Assembly: GCF_024979315.1 (NCBI RefSeq)
Contig: NZ_JANLCK010000002.1
Coordinates: forward strand, 248,001-312,000
Length of the DNA stretch: 64,000 bases
Direction: 5' to 3'
From: Herbiconiux oxytropis
Lineage (GTDB): Bacteria > Actinomycetota > Actinomycetes > Actinomycetales > Microbacteriaceae
Below the pieces are notes generated by a model, which did no database searches, was not told the DNA's origin, and worked only from the letters and a program-made list of their open reading frames with translations. A program made the translations under genes and the position numbers. Below, one piece after another: positions 47,069 through 56,325 of the stretch; the first letter of the stretch is position 1, and the number at the start of each line of letters is the position of its first letter.

Positions 47069-48697
47069 TCAGGAGCGTCGCAGGCGCCCGAGGACGGGCC
47101 GCAGCGCATCCTTCAGCTCTGGCGATCGCAGGAGGAGGAGCGACCCGAGGTACACCGCCGTCATGGCGGCGCCGATGATCACCATCGACACGATGGAGCC
47201 GAAGACCGAGGCGCTTCCGAAGCCCTCGGGCGAGGCGATGCCGAGCACGGCGCCGAGCAGGATGCCCACCGCGAACGACGGGACGGCGGCGACGGTGAAG
47301 CGCAGGAGGCTGAGCAGCACGGTGCGCCCGCCCACTCCCCCGAGTCGGCGACGGATCAGGATGGCGGCGACCAGCGTCTGCACGATGCCCGCGGCCGACA
47401 GCGCGATGGCCACGGCCACGCCCACGAACTCCTTGGGCACGAGGAACAGCACTCCGAGGGCGGCGATCGAGAACACGATCACCTGGAACAGGGTGATGAA
47501 GAACGGCGTGCGGGTGTCGCTCAGCGCGTAGAACGCGCGCTGCACGAGGAACAGCACGCTGAAGGCCGGGAGTCCGATCAGGAACCCGATGAGCACCTGG
47601 CCCATCGAGACGCTCTCGCCGAAGGTCTTCGTGAAGAAGCTCGAGATCGGGTAGGCGCAGACGATCAGGCCGATCATCGCGAGCATCATGAACGCCGTGA
47701 TGATGCGCAGCGACGACGACAGGTTGGTGCGTACGCCCGCGAGGTCGTCGGTGCTCGCGTACTCGCTCATGCGCGTGAAGTAAGCGGTGGCGATGGAGAC
47801 CGCCACGATCGAGTGCGGCAGCATGAAGATGAGCCAGCTGTTCGTGAGCACGGCCGTCGAGGCGTCGCCGCCGCCCGCCGCCGTGGCGACCACGTTGGTC
47901 TCGACGAGCCCCGCGATCTGGGTCGCGATGAGCATGCCGAAGGTCCACCCGGCGATGCGTCCGGTGCGGCCGAGGCCCACACCCCGCCAGCGGAAGTCGG
48001 GGCGGTAGCGGAGGCCGATCCTGCGCCAGAAGGCGAACAGGATGAGCGCTTGCGCGGCGACGCCCAGGGTGGCGGTGCCGGCCAGCCAGATGACCTTGTC
48101 CGGGGTCCAGTAGACGAGGGTGTCGACATCCGCCGCCGTGGGGGCGAAGAGCAGGTTGAAGCCGATGAGCCCCAGGATGGCGACGATGTTGTTGAGCACC
48201 GGCGCCCAGGTGAAGGGCCCGAACGAGCGGCGGGCGTTGAGCACCTCGCCGAGCACCGAGTAGAGGCCGTAGAAGAAGATCAGCGGCAGGGTCCAGTAGG
48301 CGAAGGATGCGGCGAGCTCGAGCACGGAGTCTGGCGTCTCGCCGGCGAGCCCGGCCACCACCTGCACGAGCACGGGTGCCAGCAGCGTCGCGACGACGGC
48401 GGCCGCCGCGAGCACCGTGAGCGCCACGGTGACGAGCTTGTTGATGTAGCCGCTGCCACCGTCGGCGTGCGAGGAGGCCCGCACGATCTGGGGCACGAGC
48501 ACGGCGTTGAGCATGCCGCCCGCGACGATGACGAAGATGGTGTTCGGCAGCTGGTTGGCGATCGCGAAGGCGTTGCCGCCGAGGCTGAAGGCGCCGATCG
48601 TCTGCACGAGCACGATGGCCTTGACGAAGCCGAGGATGCGCGACACCGTCGTGCCCGAGGCGAGCAGGGCGCTGGCGCGGCCGATGCCGTCAGCCAC
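47069..48697 (-). CDS. murJ: Lipid II flippase MurJ
   Basis: 542 residues, about 14 membrane helices, MOP superfamily. Conserved MurJ elements include SRILGFVKAIVLVQ, GGMLNAVLVPQIVRA and VLNNIVAILGLIGFN. It flips lipid II to the outer face for use by RodA and PBPs. It lacks the long C-terminal pseudokinase and exterior domain of M. tuberculosis MviN. The GTG start overlaps the preceding gene's stop by 8 bp. Confidence 0.96.
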   Translation of the reverse strand: MADGIGRASALLASGTTVSRILGFVKAIVLVQTIGAFSLGGNAFAIANQLPNTIFVIVAGGMLNAVLVPQIVRASSHADGGSGYINKLVTVALTVLAAAAVVATLLAPVLVQVVAGLAGETPDSVLELAASFAYWTLPLIFFYGLYSVLGEVLNARRSFGPFTWAPVLNNIVAILGLIGFNLLFAPTAADVDTLVYWTPDKVIWLAGTATLGVAAQALILFAFWRRIGLRYRPDFRWRGVGLGRTGRIAGWTFGMLIATQIAGLVETNVVATAAGGGDASTAVLTNSWLIFMLPHSIVAVSIATAYFTRMSEYASTDDLAGVRTNLSSSLRIITAFMMLAMIGLIVCAYPISSFFTKTFGESVSMGQVLIGFLIGLPAFSVLFLVQRAFYALSDTRTPFFITLFQVIVFSIAALGVLFLVPKEFVGVAVAIALSAAGIVQTLVAAILIRRRLGGVGGRTVLLSLLRFTVAAVPSFAVGILLGAVLGIASPEGFGSASVFGSIVSMVIIGAAMTAVYLGSLLLLRSPELKDALRPVLGRLRRS

Positions 48698-50963
48698 GCG
48701 GCGTCGTCTCGGCAGTGGGTGCGGGGATGTCGTCGCCGGCCGTGCGCCCCGCCTTGCGACGCCGCAGGATGACGCGCACGAGCCCGATGCCGAACACCAC
48801 GACCGCGAGGGCCGCCACCGAGACCGTGCCGAGCGTCTCCCACTCGGCGCTGACGTTCACCCGCACGGGCGACGGAGCCGAGATGAGCACGCCACTGGGG
48901 CTCAGCAGCTGGATGGTGAGGGTCACCGATCCGTTCGCCACGGCCGTCACGGGCACCTGCGTGCCGCGCCTCGACGACGCCTCGATGGTGACCTCGGTGC
49001 GGTTCTCGTCGACCACGAGCCGGCCGTTGGAGGGCGTGACCTGCACGACGACGGTCACGGGGTAGGGCAGCTCGTTGCTGAGGGTGATCGGCAGGTCGGC
49101 CTGGTTCGAGAGCAGGTTGATGTTGGAACCCTCGACCACCTGCACCGAGGCGAGAGTGGTGGCGGACGCCTCGACGCTCGAGTCGACCGCGACGTTCCAG
49201 CCGCCGGTGTTCGTCGTCCACGAGTTCGACAACAGGGCGAGCAGGTCGGCGCGGTCGGATCCGCTCAGCAGTGCGGGCTCGGCGAGCACGGAGGAGAAGG
49301 CGTCGACGGCCTGGGAGCTGCCGAGCAGGCGCGCGATGCTCGCCACGCGCTCCGGCGGCTGCGGGGCGTCGACCACGGTGGCCGCGGTGGTGGGGGCTGT
49401 GTCGAGGAGGCCCTGCAGGGGCGCGGTGGTGGCCCAGGGCAGTGACTGCAGCGCGTCGAGCGCCTGGCCCAGTTGTGTGTGGTCGAGGTTCGTGCGGTCG
49501 AGCACGGCGAGCACGGGGCGAGTGGATGCAACGGGGACGTCGCCCGCGCCGGCACCGGCATCCGTCGCGCTGAGGGCGAGCGCGGAGCTCAGCTCGGCGA
49601 GGGCCTCGGCCCTCGCGGTGTCGTTCGAGGCCGCGAGTGCGCCCTGCAGAGCAGACGAGACCGCGTGGTCGGAGACGAGGACCGTCTGATCGCCTGCCGA
49701 GACGACGGCGGGGAGCGCGTCATCACCCGCCGCATCGTCGGCGACCGCGAGCTGCTCGGAGTCGAGGATGGTGGTGGTGAGGCCCGACGCGGCGAACCAG
49801 GGCAGGTCGGAGCCGACGACGCTCCCGGCGCGGGGCCAAGCGATCGCCGTGGAGGTGTAGTCCCACGCCATCAGCTGCTCGAGCGTGGGCACCACGGGCT
49901 CGGTGGGCTGCGCGTCGTCGGTCGGCGTGGCGGACGGCGTCGGGGTGCTGGTCGTGCCGGCCTCCGTGCCCTCGGCGCCGTCGGCGGCGGGCTCGGGCTC
50001 CATGACGTCGTCGGCCTCGGCGAAGTCGGCGGCGTCGAGGGCGTAGGAGAACGAGGTGGGTGCGAGCACGGCGGCCGCTCCGGCCTGGTGCTCGCCACTC
50101 AGGTCGGAGTCGCCGAACGTCAGCGGGATGATCGGATTGGGGGCCGCCGCGAGCCGTTCGAGCCAGTCGACCGCCGAGGCCGGGGCCGTGCTGCCGAGCG
50201 CGCGGATCGAGACGATGATGCGCGGGTCGATCGCGATGGTGACCGGGCGACCGACCACGGCATCCAGTTCGCGGGTGAGGAGACCGGAGTCGTTCGTGAA
50301 CGCCTCGAGGGCGGCCGGCTGGATGAGGCCCGTCGTGGAGGCCACCGAGGTGATGGGGGCGATGACCGTCACGTCGGCGACTCCCCCCGCCGCGAGGGAG
50401 CCGTCGTCGATCACGATCGTGGAGCGGGCGGCCGCGGCGACCGTGCCGGCCACCGTCAGCTGTGCGTCGATGCCCTGCACGCCCGCTCCGGAGTCGATGG
50501 CGGCCGCGGGCACGGTGAGCTGCACCGTGTGGGAGGTGCCGGGGGCGAGGGCGGGAGTGGTGCCGGTGGCGATCGTGGAGGTGACGTCGTCGGCGCTGCC
50601 GGCCGCCGCATCCGGTGCGTCGGGAGCGAGCCATGCCGTGAGCTCGGTGCCGCTCGAGACGGACTCGTCGGCGACCCCGATCTCGAGGGAGCCCTCGAGG
50701 AGGGTTGCGCTGCCGGCGTTGGTGACCTCCACCGTCAGCACCAGGTCTGCGCCGGCCGCCACGACGCCGTTCGAGGCCGGCGCGAGGGCGAGCAAGACGC
50801 CGGCGTCTCCTGCGGCCGGTGCTGCGGGGGCGTCGGTCGCGACCGGGGCGGGGGTCTCCGTCGCCCGGGCGGTCATCGGGGTCGCCAGCAGAGCACCGGC
50901 GATGAGCGCGGTGGCTGCGATCGCGGGCGCAACTCGAGCAAGTCGTCGCGCAGGTGAGTACAT
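48690..50963 (-). CDS. Large exported DUF6049-type protein
   Basis: 757 residues. Signal peptide (cleavage near ARA-TE), a long exterior region rich in Ala/Thr/Asp with beta-strand character (VVAAGADLVLTVEVTNAGSA), an acidic Thr/Pro spacer in the middle and a C-terminal membrane helix (about 705-727, SVAALAVVVFGIGLVRVIL) followed by a basic tail. It corresponds in position to Rv3909 of M. tuberculosis, also before murJ. Function is unknown; coupling to murJ suggests a role in lipid II export or wall assembly. Family name is from memory of this position. Confidence 0.78.
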   Translation of the reverse strand: MYSPARRLARVAPAIAATALIAGALLATPMTARATETPAPVATDAPAAPAAGDAGVLLALAPASNGVVAAGADLVLTVEVTNAGSATLLEGSLEIGVADESVSSGTELTAWLAPDAPDAAAGSADDVTSTIATGTTPALAPGTSHTVQLTVPAAAIDSGAGVQGIDAQLTVAGTVAAAARSTIVIDDGSLAAGGVADVTVIAPITSVASTTGLIQPAALEAFTNDSGLLTRELDAVVGRPVTIAIDPRIIVSIRALGSTAPASAVDWLERLAAAPNPIIPLTFGDSDLSGEHQAGAAAVLAPTSFSYALDAADFAEADDVMEPEPAADGAEGTEAGTTSTPTPSATPTDDAQPTEPVVPTLEQLMAWDYTSTAIAWPRAGSVVGSDLPWFAASGLTTTILDSEQLAVADDAAGDDALPAVVSAGDQTVLVSDHAVSSALQGALAASNDTARAEALAELSSALALSATDAGAGAGDVPVASTRPVLAVLDRTNLDHTQLGQALDALQSLPWATTAPLQGLLDTAPTTAATVVDAPQPPERVASIARLLGSSQAVDAFSSVLAEPALLSGSDRADLLALLSNSWTTNTGGWNVAVDSSVEASATTLASVQVVEGSNINLLSNQADLPITLSNELPYPVTVVVQVTPSNGRLVVDENRTEVTIEASSRRGTQVPVTAVANGSVTLTIQLLSPSGVLISAPSPVRVNVSAEWETLGTVSVAALAVVVFGIGLVRVILRRRKAGRTAGDDIPAPTAETTPRG

Positions 50964-51054
50964 AGTCGATGGCGGGCGGGGCTCGAAGCCGGTTCCGTCC
51001 GTACTGCCGATTGTAGGAGAACGGGCCTGGAAGAAGTGCGAGCCACCCGGGCCA

Positions 51055-51100
51055 GCCGCAGGGCCGCACCCGGACCGGCCGCAGGGCCGCGCCCGCGCCG
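51055..51100. repeat. 23-bp tandem repeat upstream of pcnA
   Basis: Two GC-rich 23-bp units beginning GCCGCAGGGCCGC, differing at three positions, followed by the start of a third. It lies in the 176-bp divergent gap between the DUF6049-type gene and pcnA. Confidence 0.7.
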
Positions 51101-51127
51101 GCCGCGGAGGGGCACGGGCGGCCCCGC

Positions 51128-51133
51128 TAAAAT
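51128..51133 (+). promoter_or_regulatory. Leaderless -10 hexamer of pcnA
   Basis: TAAAAT, GGGCCG (6 nt), then GTG at 51140. Confidence 0.6.
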
Positions 51134-51139
51134 GGGCCG

Positions 51140-52567
51140 GTGCAGCCGGTTCAGCAGTCCCTCGATTTCCTGGCGGAGCTCGCCGCCGGCGGCCCCGTCC
51201 GTCTGCTCGCGGAGGCCTTCGCCGCCGCCGGTCACGAGCTCGCTCTCGTCGGCGGCCCGGTGCGCGATGCGTTCCTCGGCCGGGCCATCACCGACCTCGA
51301 CTTCACGACCGACGCCACCCCGGACGAGATCCTCGCCATCGTCACGCCGATCTCCCAGGCGCAGTGGGACGTGGGCCGCGCCTTCGGGACCATCGCCGCG
51401 CGCATCGACGGCGAGACCGTGGAGATCACCACCTACCGATCCGACAGCTACGACCACACCACGCGGAAGCCCGCCGTGGAGTTCGGCGACACCCTCGAGG
51501 GCGACCTGCTGCGGCGCGACTTCACCGTCAACGCCATGGCGCTGCGGGTGCCCGAGCTCAAGCTCGTCGACCCCTCCGGCGGCATGGACGACCTCATCGC
51601 GGGAGTGCTGCGCACTCCGGGCACCCCCGAGGTGTCGTTCGGCGACGATCCGCTGCGCATGCTCCGCGCCATCCGGTTCACCGCCCAGCTCGGCTTCACC
51701 GTGGCGGTCGATGCGGCGGTCGCCATCTCCGAGATGCGCGAGTCGATCTCCATCATCTCGGTCGAGCGCATCAACGACGAGCTCTCCAAGCTGCTCAAGA
51801 CGGATGCGCCGCGCCGCGGAGTCGAACTGCTCGTCGAGAGCGGGCTGGCCGAGCTGATCATCCCCGAGATCCCGGCGCTGCAGCTCGAGAGCGACGAGCA
51901 CCACCACCACAAGGACGTCTACCAGCACAGCCTCACGGTGCTCGAGCAGGCGATCGACCTCGAGCGCTCGCGCGACACCTCCCCCTCGCCCGACCTCGTG
52001 CTGCGCCTCGCCGCACTGCTGCACGACATCGGCAAGCCCGCCACCAAGCGCAACGAGCCAGGCGGTCAGGTGTCGTTCCACCACCACGACGTGGTGGGGG
52101 CGAAGCTCGCCCGCAAGCGGCTGCGGGCGCTGCGCTTCGACAACGACACGATCGCCGCCGTCTCGCGGCTGATCGAGCTGCACCTGCGCTTCTTCGGCTA
52201 CACCGACGGGGCGTGGACCGATTCGGCCGTGCGGCGCTACGTGCGAGACGCCGGCGACCAGCTCGAGCGCCTGCACATCCTCACCAGGGCCGACGTGACC
52301 ACGCGCAACCGGCGGAAGGCCGACCAGCTCGCCTTCGCCTACGACGACCTCGAGGATCGGATCGCGACGCTCGCGGCGCAGGAGGAGATCGACTCGGTGC
52401 GGCCCGACCTCGACGGTGAGCAGATCATGCGGATCCTCGGCATCGCGCCCGGCCGCGAGGTGGGCCAGGCGCGCGCGTTCCTGCTCGAGCTGCGGCTCGA
52501 CGAGGGGCCGCTGCCCCCTGAGGAGGCCACGGAGCGCCTGCTCGCCTGGTGGGCGGCCCGCTCCTAG
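51140..52567 (+). CDS. CCA tRNA nucleotidyltransferase
   Basis: 475 residues from GTG 51140. Class II nucleotidyltransferase head (GGPVRDAFLGRAITDLDFTT) with the active-site DLDFTTD, the RRDFTVNAMAL motif and an RNA-binding middle. The C-terminal HD domain has HRHxx-type HHHHKDVYQHS and LLHDIGKPAT. It adds or repairs the 3' CCA of tRNAs; both tRNA-Leu and the other tRNAs here lack an encoded CCA, so they need it. Matches Rv3907c in position. Confidence 0.93.
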   Translation: MQPVQQSLDFLAELAAGGPVRLLAEAFAAAGHELALVGGPVRDAFLGRAITDLDFTTDATPDEILAIVTPISQAQWDVGRAFGTIAARIDGETVEITTYRSDSYDHTTRKPAVEFGDTLEGDLLRRDFTVNAMALRVPELKLVDPSGGMDDLIAGVLRTPGTPEVSFGDDPLRMLRAIRFTAQLGFTVAVDAAVAISEMRESISIISVERINDELSKLLKTDAPRRGVELLVESGLAELIIPEIPALQLESDEHHHHKDVYQHSLTVLEQAIDLERSRDTSPSPDLVLRLAALLHDIGKPATKRNEPGGQVSFHHHDVVGAKLARKRLRALRFDNDTIAAVSRLIELHLRFFGYTDGAWTDSAVRRYVRDAGDQLERLHILTRADVTTRNRRKADQLAFAYDDLEDRIATLAAQEEIDSVRPDLDGEQIMRILGIAPGREVGQARAFLLELRLDEGPLPPEEATERLLAWWAARS

Positions 52568-52579
52568 CCGCCGGACCCA

Positions 52580-53659
52580 TCAGGTCGCGGGGGTGTTCTC
52601 GGCGATGAAGGCCTCGAGGTCGGCCCGCGCCACGTCGTCGGGCAGCTGCACCGCAGGCGACTTCATGAAGTAGGCGCTCGCCGATTCGACCGGGCCACCG
52701 AGTCCGGCGTCCAGGGCGAGCTTCGCCGCGCGCACGGCGTCGATGATGACACCGGCGGAGTTCGGCGAATCCCACACCTCCAGCTTGTACTCGAGGCTCA
52801 TCGGAGCTCCGCCGAAGCCGTGGCCCTCGAGCCGCACGAACGCGAACTTGCGGTCGTTCAGCCACGGCACGTGGTCGCTCGGGCCGATGTGCACGTCGCC
52901 CGCGGGCAGGTCGATGTCGATGTTGGAGGTCACGGCCTGGGTCTTCGAGATCTTCTTCGAGTCCAGGCGGCGGCGCTCGAGCATGTTCTTGAAGTCCATG
53001 TTGCCGCCCACGTTGAGCTGGTACGTGTGGTCGAGCTTGATGCCGCGGCTCTCGAGCAGGCGGGCGAGCACGCGGTGCGTGATGGTGGCGCCGACCTGGC
53101 TCTTGATGTCGTCGCCGACGATCGGCAGGCCCGCCGCCTCGAACCTCGCGGCCCATTCCGGGTCGCTCGCGATGAAGACGGGGATGGCGTTCACGAACGC
53201 GACCCCGGCATCCAGCGCGGCCTGGGCGTAGTGCTTGGCGGCCTGCTCCGACCCCACGGGCAGGTAGCACACGAGCACCTCGGCGCCGCTCTCGCGGAGC
53301 GCAGCCGCGACGTCGACGGGCTCGGCCGCCGACTCCTCGATCATGTCGACGTAGTACTCGCCGAGGCCGTCGAGGGTGGGGCCCCGCTTGACGGTGACGC
53401 CTGTCGGCGCGACGTCGGCGAACTTCAGGGTGTTGTTCTCACTCGCCCAGATGGCGTCGGCGAGGTCGGCTCCGACCTTCGCGGCGTCGACGTCGAAAGC
53501 GGCCACGAACTCGATGTCACCCACGTGGAACGGTCCGAAGCGGGCGTGCATGAGACCGGGGATGGCCTCGTCCTCCGCAACGTCGGCGTAGTAGGTGACG
53601 CCCTGGATCAGGGAGTTCGCGCAGTTGCCGACCCCGGCGATGGCGACCTTGATGCTCAT
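52580..53659 (-). CDS. ino1: Inositol-3-phosphate synthase
   Basis: 359 residues, the short actinobacterial type. Rossmann motif [16 protein letters not shown], the active-site segment [34 protein letters not shown] and [18 protein letters not shown]. It converts glucose 6-phosphate to inositol phosphate, the first step toward mycothiol and phosphatidylinositol. It is downstream of mshB and overlaps it by 4 bp, directly coupling supply to mycothiol synthesis. Confidence 0.96.
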   Translation of the reverse strand: MSIKVAIAGVGNCANSLIQGVTYYADVAEDEAIPGLMHARFGPFHVGDIEFVAAFDVDAAKVGADLADAIWASENNTLKFADVAPTGVTVKRGPTLDGLGEYYVDMIEESAAEPVDVAAALRESGAEVLVCYLPVGSEQAAKHYAQAALDAGVAFVNAIPVFIASDPEWAARFEAAGLPIVGDDIKSQVGATITHRVLARLLESRGIKLDHTYQLNVGGNMDFKNMLERRRLDSKKISKTQAVTSNIDIDLPAGDVHIGPSDHVPWLNDRKFAFVRLEGHGFGGAPMSLEYKLEVWDSPNSAGVIIDAVRAAKLALDAGLGGPVESASAYFMKSPAVQLPDDVARADLEAFIAENTPAT

Positions 53660-54483
53660 TCGGTGCAGCTTCCTTCTTGTATACAGAACTGAACGATCCT
53701 ATCCGGGTGCACCCTGCGGAAATGCTCGACCTCCGCCACCGGATGCGTCTGGCCGCCGCTCAGGGTGAAGGTCCCGGCATCCGGGTCGACCGTGAGCTGG
53801 CTGCGGTGGGCTGCCATCGCCGCGGTCTTGGCCGCCAGCGCCGCCGGCGGGAGGTCGACCGAGAGCTCCTCGCCGGCGGGCAGGGGGGCGTCGTGGATGC
53901 GCGGCTCGACGATCGCGAGGAAAGGGCGGCCGGTCAGACGTGCGATCTCGAGGCCGGCGTCGTGCATGCGCACGTGGTCGGGGTGCCCGTAGCCGCCGCG
54001 GGCGTCGTAGCTCACGATCGAGCTGAAGGCGGGGCGGCGCGCATCGTCGAGCATCGCCGCGAGCAGGTCGCCCACCACGTCGGCGAGCGGGGCGAGGCTG
54101 AGGGCGGTGACCGGAGCATCCGTCGCCGGCTCGGCGAAGCCATCGGCTCCCCAGCGCATTCCCGAATCGGCATAGAGACGGCGGGCGGCCTGCGGGATGC
54201 GCGCCGGTGCGCTGCCGAGGAACGCGTGGGTCGGCCCACCCAGTGCGTCGAGGGCTGCGGCGAGCTCGCCCATGCGGTGCGGCGCGAGCTCGTCGGTGCC
54301 CTCGAGGTGCTCGAGCTCGCCGGCGACGACCTCGCCCCGCTCCCCGCGCGTGCCCGTGATGACCGTGACCTCGGCTCCGGCCTCGATCAGGGCAGCGATG
54401 GTGCCTCCCGTGGAGATCGACTCGTCATCCGGATGCGCGTGCAGGAAGAAGGGAGCGTCGCCGAAGGCGGCCAGGTCGGTCAT
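53656..54483 (-). CDS. mshB: Mycothiol deacetylase (MshB-type PIG-L family)
   Basis: 275 residues. Zinc motif AHPDDE (16-21) and second ligand block GGYGHPDHV; the PIG-L/LmbE fold. MshB removes the acetyl group from GlcNAc-inositol in mycothiol synthesis. It is shorter than M. tuberculosis MshB (303) and could alternatively be Mca-like, but its position between mshA and ino1 supports MshB. The start ATG 54483 is 10 bp from the mshA stop. Confidence 0.87.
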   Translation of the reverse strand: MTDLAAFGDAPFFLHAHPDDESISTGGTIAALIEAGAEVTVITGTRGERGEVVAGELEHLEGTDELAPHRMGELAAALDALGGPTHAFLGSAPARIPQAARRLYADSGMRWGADGFAEPATDAPVTALSLAPLADVVGDLLAAMLDDARRPAFSSIVSYDARGGYGHPDHVRMHDAGLEIARLTGRPFLAIVEPRIHDAPLPAGEELSVDLPPAALAAKTAAMAAHRSQLTVDPDAGTFTLSGGQTHPVAEVEHFRRVHPDRIVQFCIQEGSCTE

Positions 54484-54493
54484 TCCCCGAACC

Positions 54494-55678
54494 CTACTCG
54501 GGGAGCGACTCCCCGACCGCGTGGCGGTAGACCCGTCGCAGCTGTGCGGCGGTGCTCGCCCAGGTGTGGCGTGAGGCGTGCTCGGCCGCCGAGGCGCCGA
54601 GCGCCGCGAGGCGCGCGGGATCGGCCAGCAGCCGATCGATCGCCGCTGCCCACCGCACCGGATCGCGATCGCTCATGAGCACTCCGCTCAACCGGTCGGC
54701 CACGGCTTCGACGAGACCGCCGCTCGCTGCCGCCACCACGGGGGTGCCGCTCGCCGCCGCCTCGAGGGCCACGAGGCCGAAGGTCTCGGAGCGGGACGGG
54801 ACGAGCAGCAGGGCGGCCCCGGCGAGCAGTCCGGCCGTGGCGGACCGCGACTGGGCGGGGAGGAACTCGACCCGGGCGGCACTCCGCTCGGCGAGCGCCC
54901 GGAGAGCGGCGGCGTAGTCGTCATGCCCCGGGCTCGTGCCTCCCGCCACGATGAGCCGGGGCCTGCGGTGGCAGGGGAGGGCCGACACCGCCTCGATCGC
55001 GAGCTCGATCCCCTTGAGGGGCTGGATGCGCGCGAGCACGAGGAGATAGGGATCGGGTGCGGCAGGCTCGCGTGGATGGAACAGCGACGGGTCGACACCC
55101 GGGGCCACCACCACGACCCGCCCGTCGTCGAGGTCCGGCCCGGCAGCGTCGAGCACGGCCAGGCGCTCGGCGTCGGTGGCCGTGACCGTGCGCGCGGAGG
55201 CCCGCACGAGCATCCGCTCGCCGCTCAGCCGCTCGGCCGGCTCCGGCCGGTCTCCGGGTGCCAGCCGCTCGTTCTTCAGAGCCGCCACCGTGTGCAGGCT
55301 CAGGATGTGCGGAGCGCGCCAGGCGCGGGCGGCCTCGAGCCCGGCGAGCCCCGAGAGCCAGTAGTGGGAGTGCACGACGTCGAAGCGCGGAAGCTGCGCG
55401 AGAGAGCGCGCGAACTCCGGCGTCTGTGCCGGCAACTCCCCCTTGGGCACGGGGGCGCGAGGGCCCGCCCGCAGGAACCGCACGAGCACCCCACCCGGCG
55501 TCCGGGCGTCCGTCGCCCCCTCCCCCGCATCCCGCGTGATGAGCTCGACCTCGGTGCCCGCCTGGGCCAATGCCTCGGCGAGTCCCACGAGGTACACGTT
55601 CATGCCGCCGGCGTCGCCCGACCCCGGCCCGGCGAGCGGAGACGTGTGCAGCGAGATCAGGGCGACACGAAAGCTCAT
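54494..55678 (-). CDS. mshA: D-inositol-3-phosphate glycosyltransferase (MshA-type GT4)
   Basis: 394 residues. GT-B fold with SPLAGPGSGDAGGMNVYL, a Gly-rich acceptor loop typical of MshA, PGVDPSLFHP and the donor motif SRSETFGLVALEAAASGTPV. It attaches GlcNAc from UDP-GlcNAc to inositol phosphate, the committed mycothiol step. It is first in an operon with mshB and ino1. Leaderless hexamer 7 nt before ATG 55678. No separate MshA2 phosphatase, MshC or MshD is in the window. Confidence 0.9.
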   Translation of the reverse strand: MSFRVALISLHTSPLAGPGSGDAGGMNVYLVGLAEALAQAGTEVELITRDAGEGATDARTPGGVLVRFLRAGPRAPVPKGELPAQTPEFARSLAQLPRFDVVHSHYWLSGLAGLEAARAWRAPHILSLHTVAALKNERLAPGDRPEPAERLSGERMLVRASARTVTATDAERLAVLDAAGPDLDDGRVVVVAPGVDPSLFHPREPAAPDPYLLVLARIQPLKGIELAIEAVSALPCHRRPRLIVAGGTSPGHDDYAAALRALAERSAARVEFLPAQSRSATAGLLAGAALLLVPSRSETFGLVALEAAASGTPVVAAASGGLVEAVADRLSGVLMSDRDPVRWAAAIDRLLADPARLAALGASAAEHASRHTWASTAAQLRRVYRHAVGESLPE

Positions 55679-55685
55679 GTCTGCT

Positions 55686-55691
55686 AGGCTA
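55686..55691 (-). promoter_or_regulatory. Leaderless -10 hexamer of mshA operon
   Basis: TAGCCT on the minus strand, AGCAGAC (7 nt), then ATG at 55678. Confidence 0.6.
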
Positions 55692-55747
55692 ACCAGGTTG
55701 TCCTGCGCCCAGTGGAGCTCTTCACGCGTGTGCCGGACCGATGCATA

Positions 55748-55795
55748 ACCCTCCTGTCACAGAGAGTCTGTGGCCGTTCTAGTCCGAAGGAGGTG
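55748..55795 (+). promoter_or_regulatory. rpsF leader with SD-sequestering helix, candidate S6:S18 autoregulatory element
   Basis: CCTCCT (55750-55755) can pair with AGGAGG of the rpsF Shine-Dalgarno (55788-55793), enclosing a CACAGA-GAG-TCTGTG hairpin (55758-55772) and an internal loop with GCCGTTCTAGTCCGA. The layout, with unpaired CCG near the SD, recalls the S6:S18 binding motif reported in rpsF leaders of many bacteria. Not shown to bind. Confidence 0.5.
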
Positions 55796-55800
55796 GGTTT

Positions 55801-56319
55801 GTGACGCATCAGTACGAACTCATGGTCATCCTCGATCCCGAGATCGATGAGCGCACCGTGGCCCCGAGTCTCGACAAGTTCCTCAACGTCATCCGCAACG
55901 ATGGTGGCACCGTGGACAACGTCGACATCTGGGGTCGCCGTCGCCTGGCTTACGAGATCAACAAGAAGACCGAAGGCATCTACGCCGTGGTGAAGCTCAC
56001 CTCGAACGCCGACGCCACCAAGGAGCTCGACCGTCAGCTGAAGCTGTCGGAGGCCGTCATGCGCACCAAGGTGCTGCGTGCCGAGGAGGCCATCGCCCAG
56101 GTCGCCGCCGCTCAGAAGCTCGCCGACGAGAAGGCCGCCCGCAAGGCAGCCAACCCGAAGGCCGCTGCTGCTCCCGCCGGTGCCGCCAGCACGGCTGCTC
56201 CCGCCGCTGCCGTCAAGGCCGCTGCGTCGAAGCCCGCCGCGAAGGCCGAGCCCGCCGAGTCGAAGCCGGCTGCCGCGGCCCCCAAGGCAGAGGCGCCCAA
56301 GACCGAGGCGAGCGAGTAG
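55801..56319 (+). CDS. rpsF: Ribosomal protein bS6 with long Ala/Lys-rich tail
   Basis: 172 residues from GTG 55801, with a very strong Shine-Dalgarno AAGGAGGTG. Residues 1-~95 form the bS6 fold ([34 protein letters not shown]). Residues ~105-172 form an Ala/Lys/Pro/Glu-rich tail, clearly longer than in standard bS6. bS6 binds bS18 on the 30S platform. Head of the rpsF-ssb-rpsR-rplI operon. Confidence 0.96.
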   Translation: MTHQYELMVILDPEIDERTVAPSLDKFLNVIRNDGGTVDNVDIWGRRRLAYEINKKTEGIYAVVKLTSNADATKELDRQLKLSEAVMRTKVLRAEEAIAQVAAAQKLADEKAARKAANPKAAAAPAGAASTAAPAAAVKAAASKPAAKAEPAESKPAAAAPKAEAPKTEASE

Positions 56320-56325
56320 TCCGTC

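Noticed and set aside
53660-55678. Riboswitch before the mycothiol operon
   Set aside because: mshA appears leaderless, leaving no room for a 5' RNA element.
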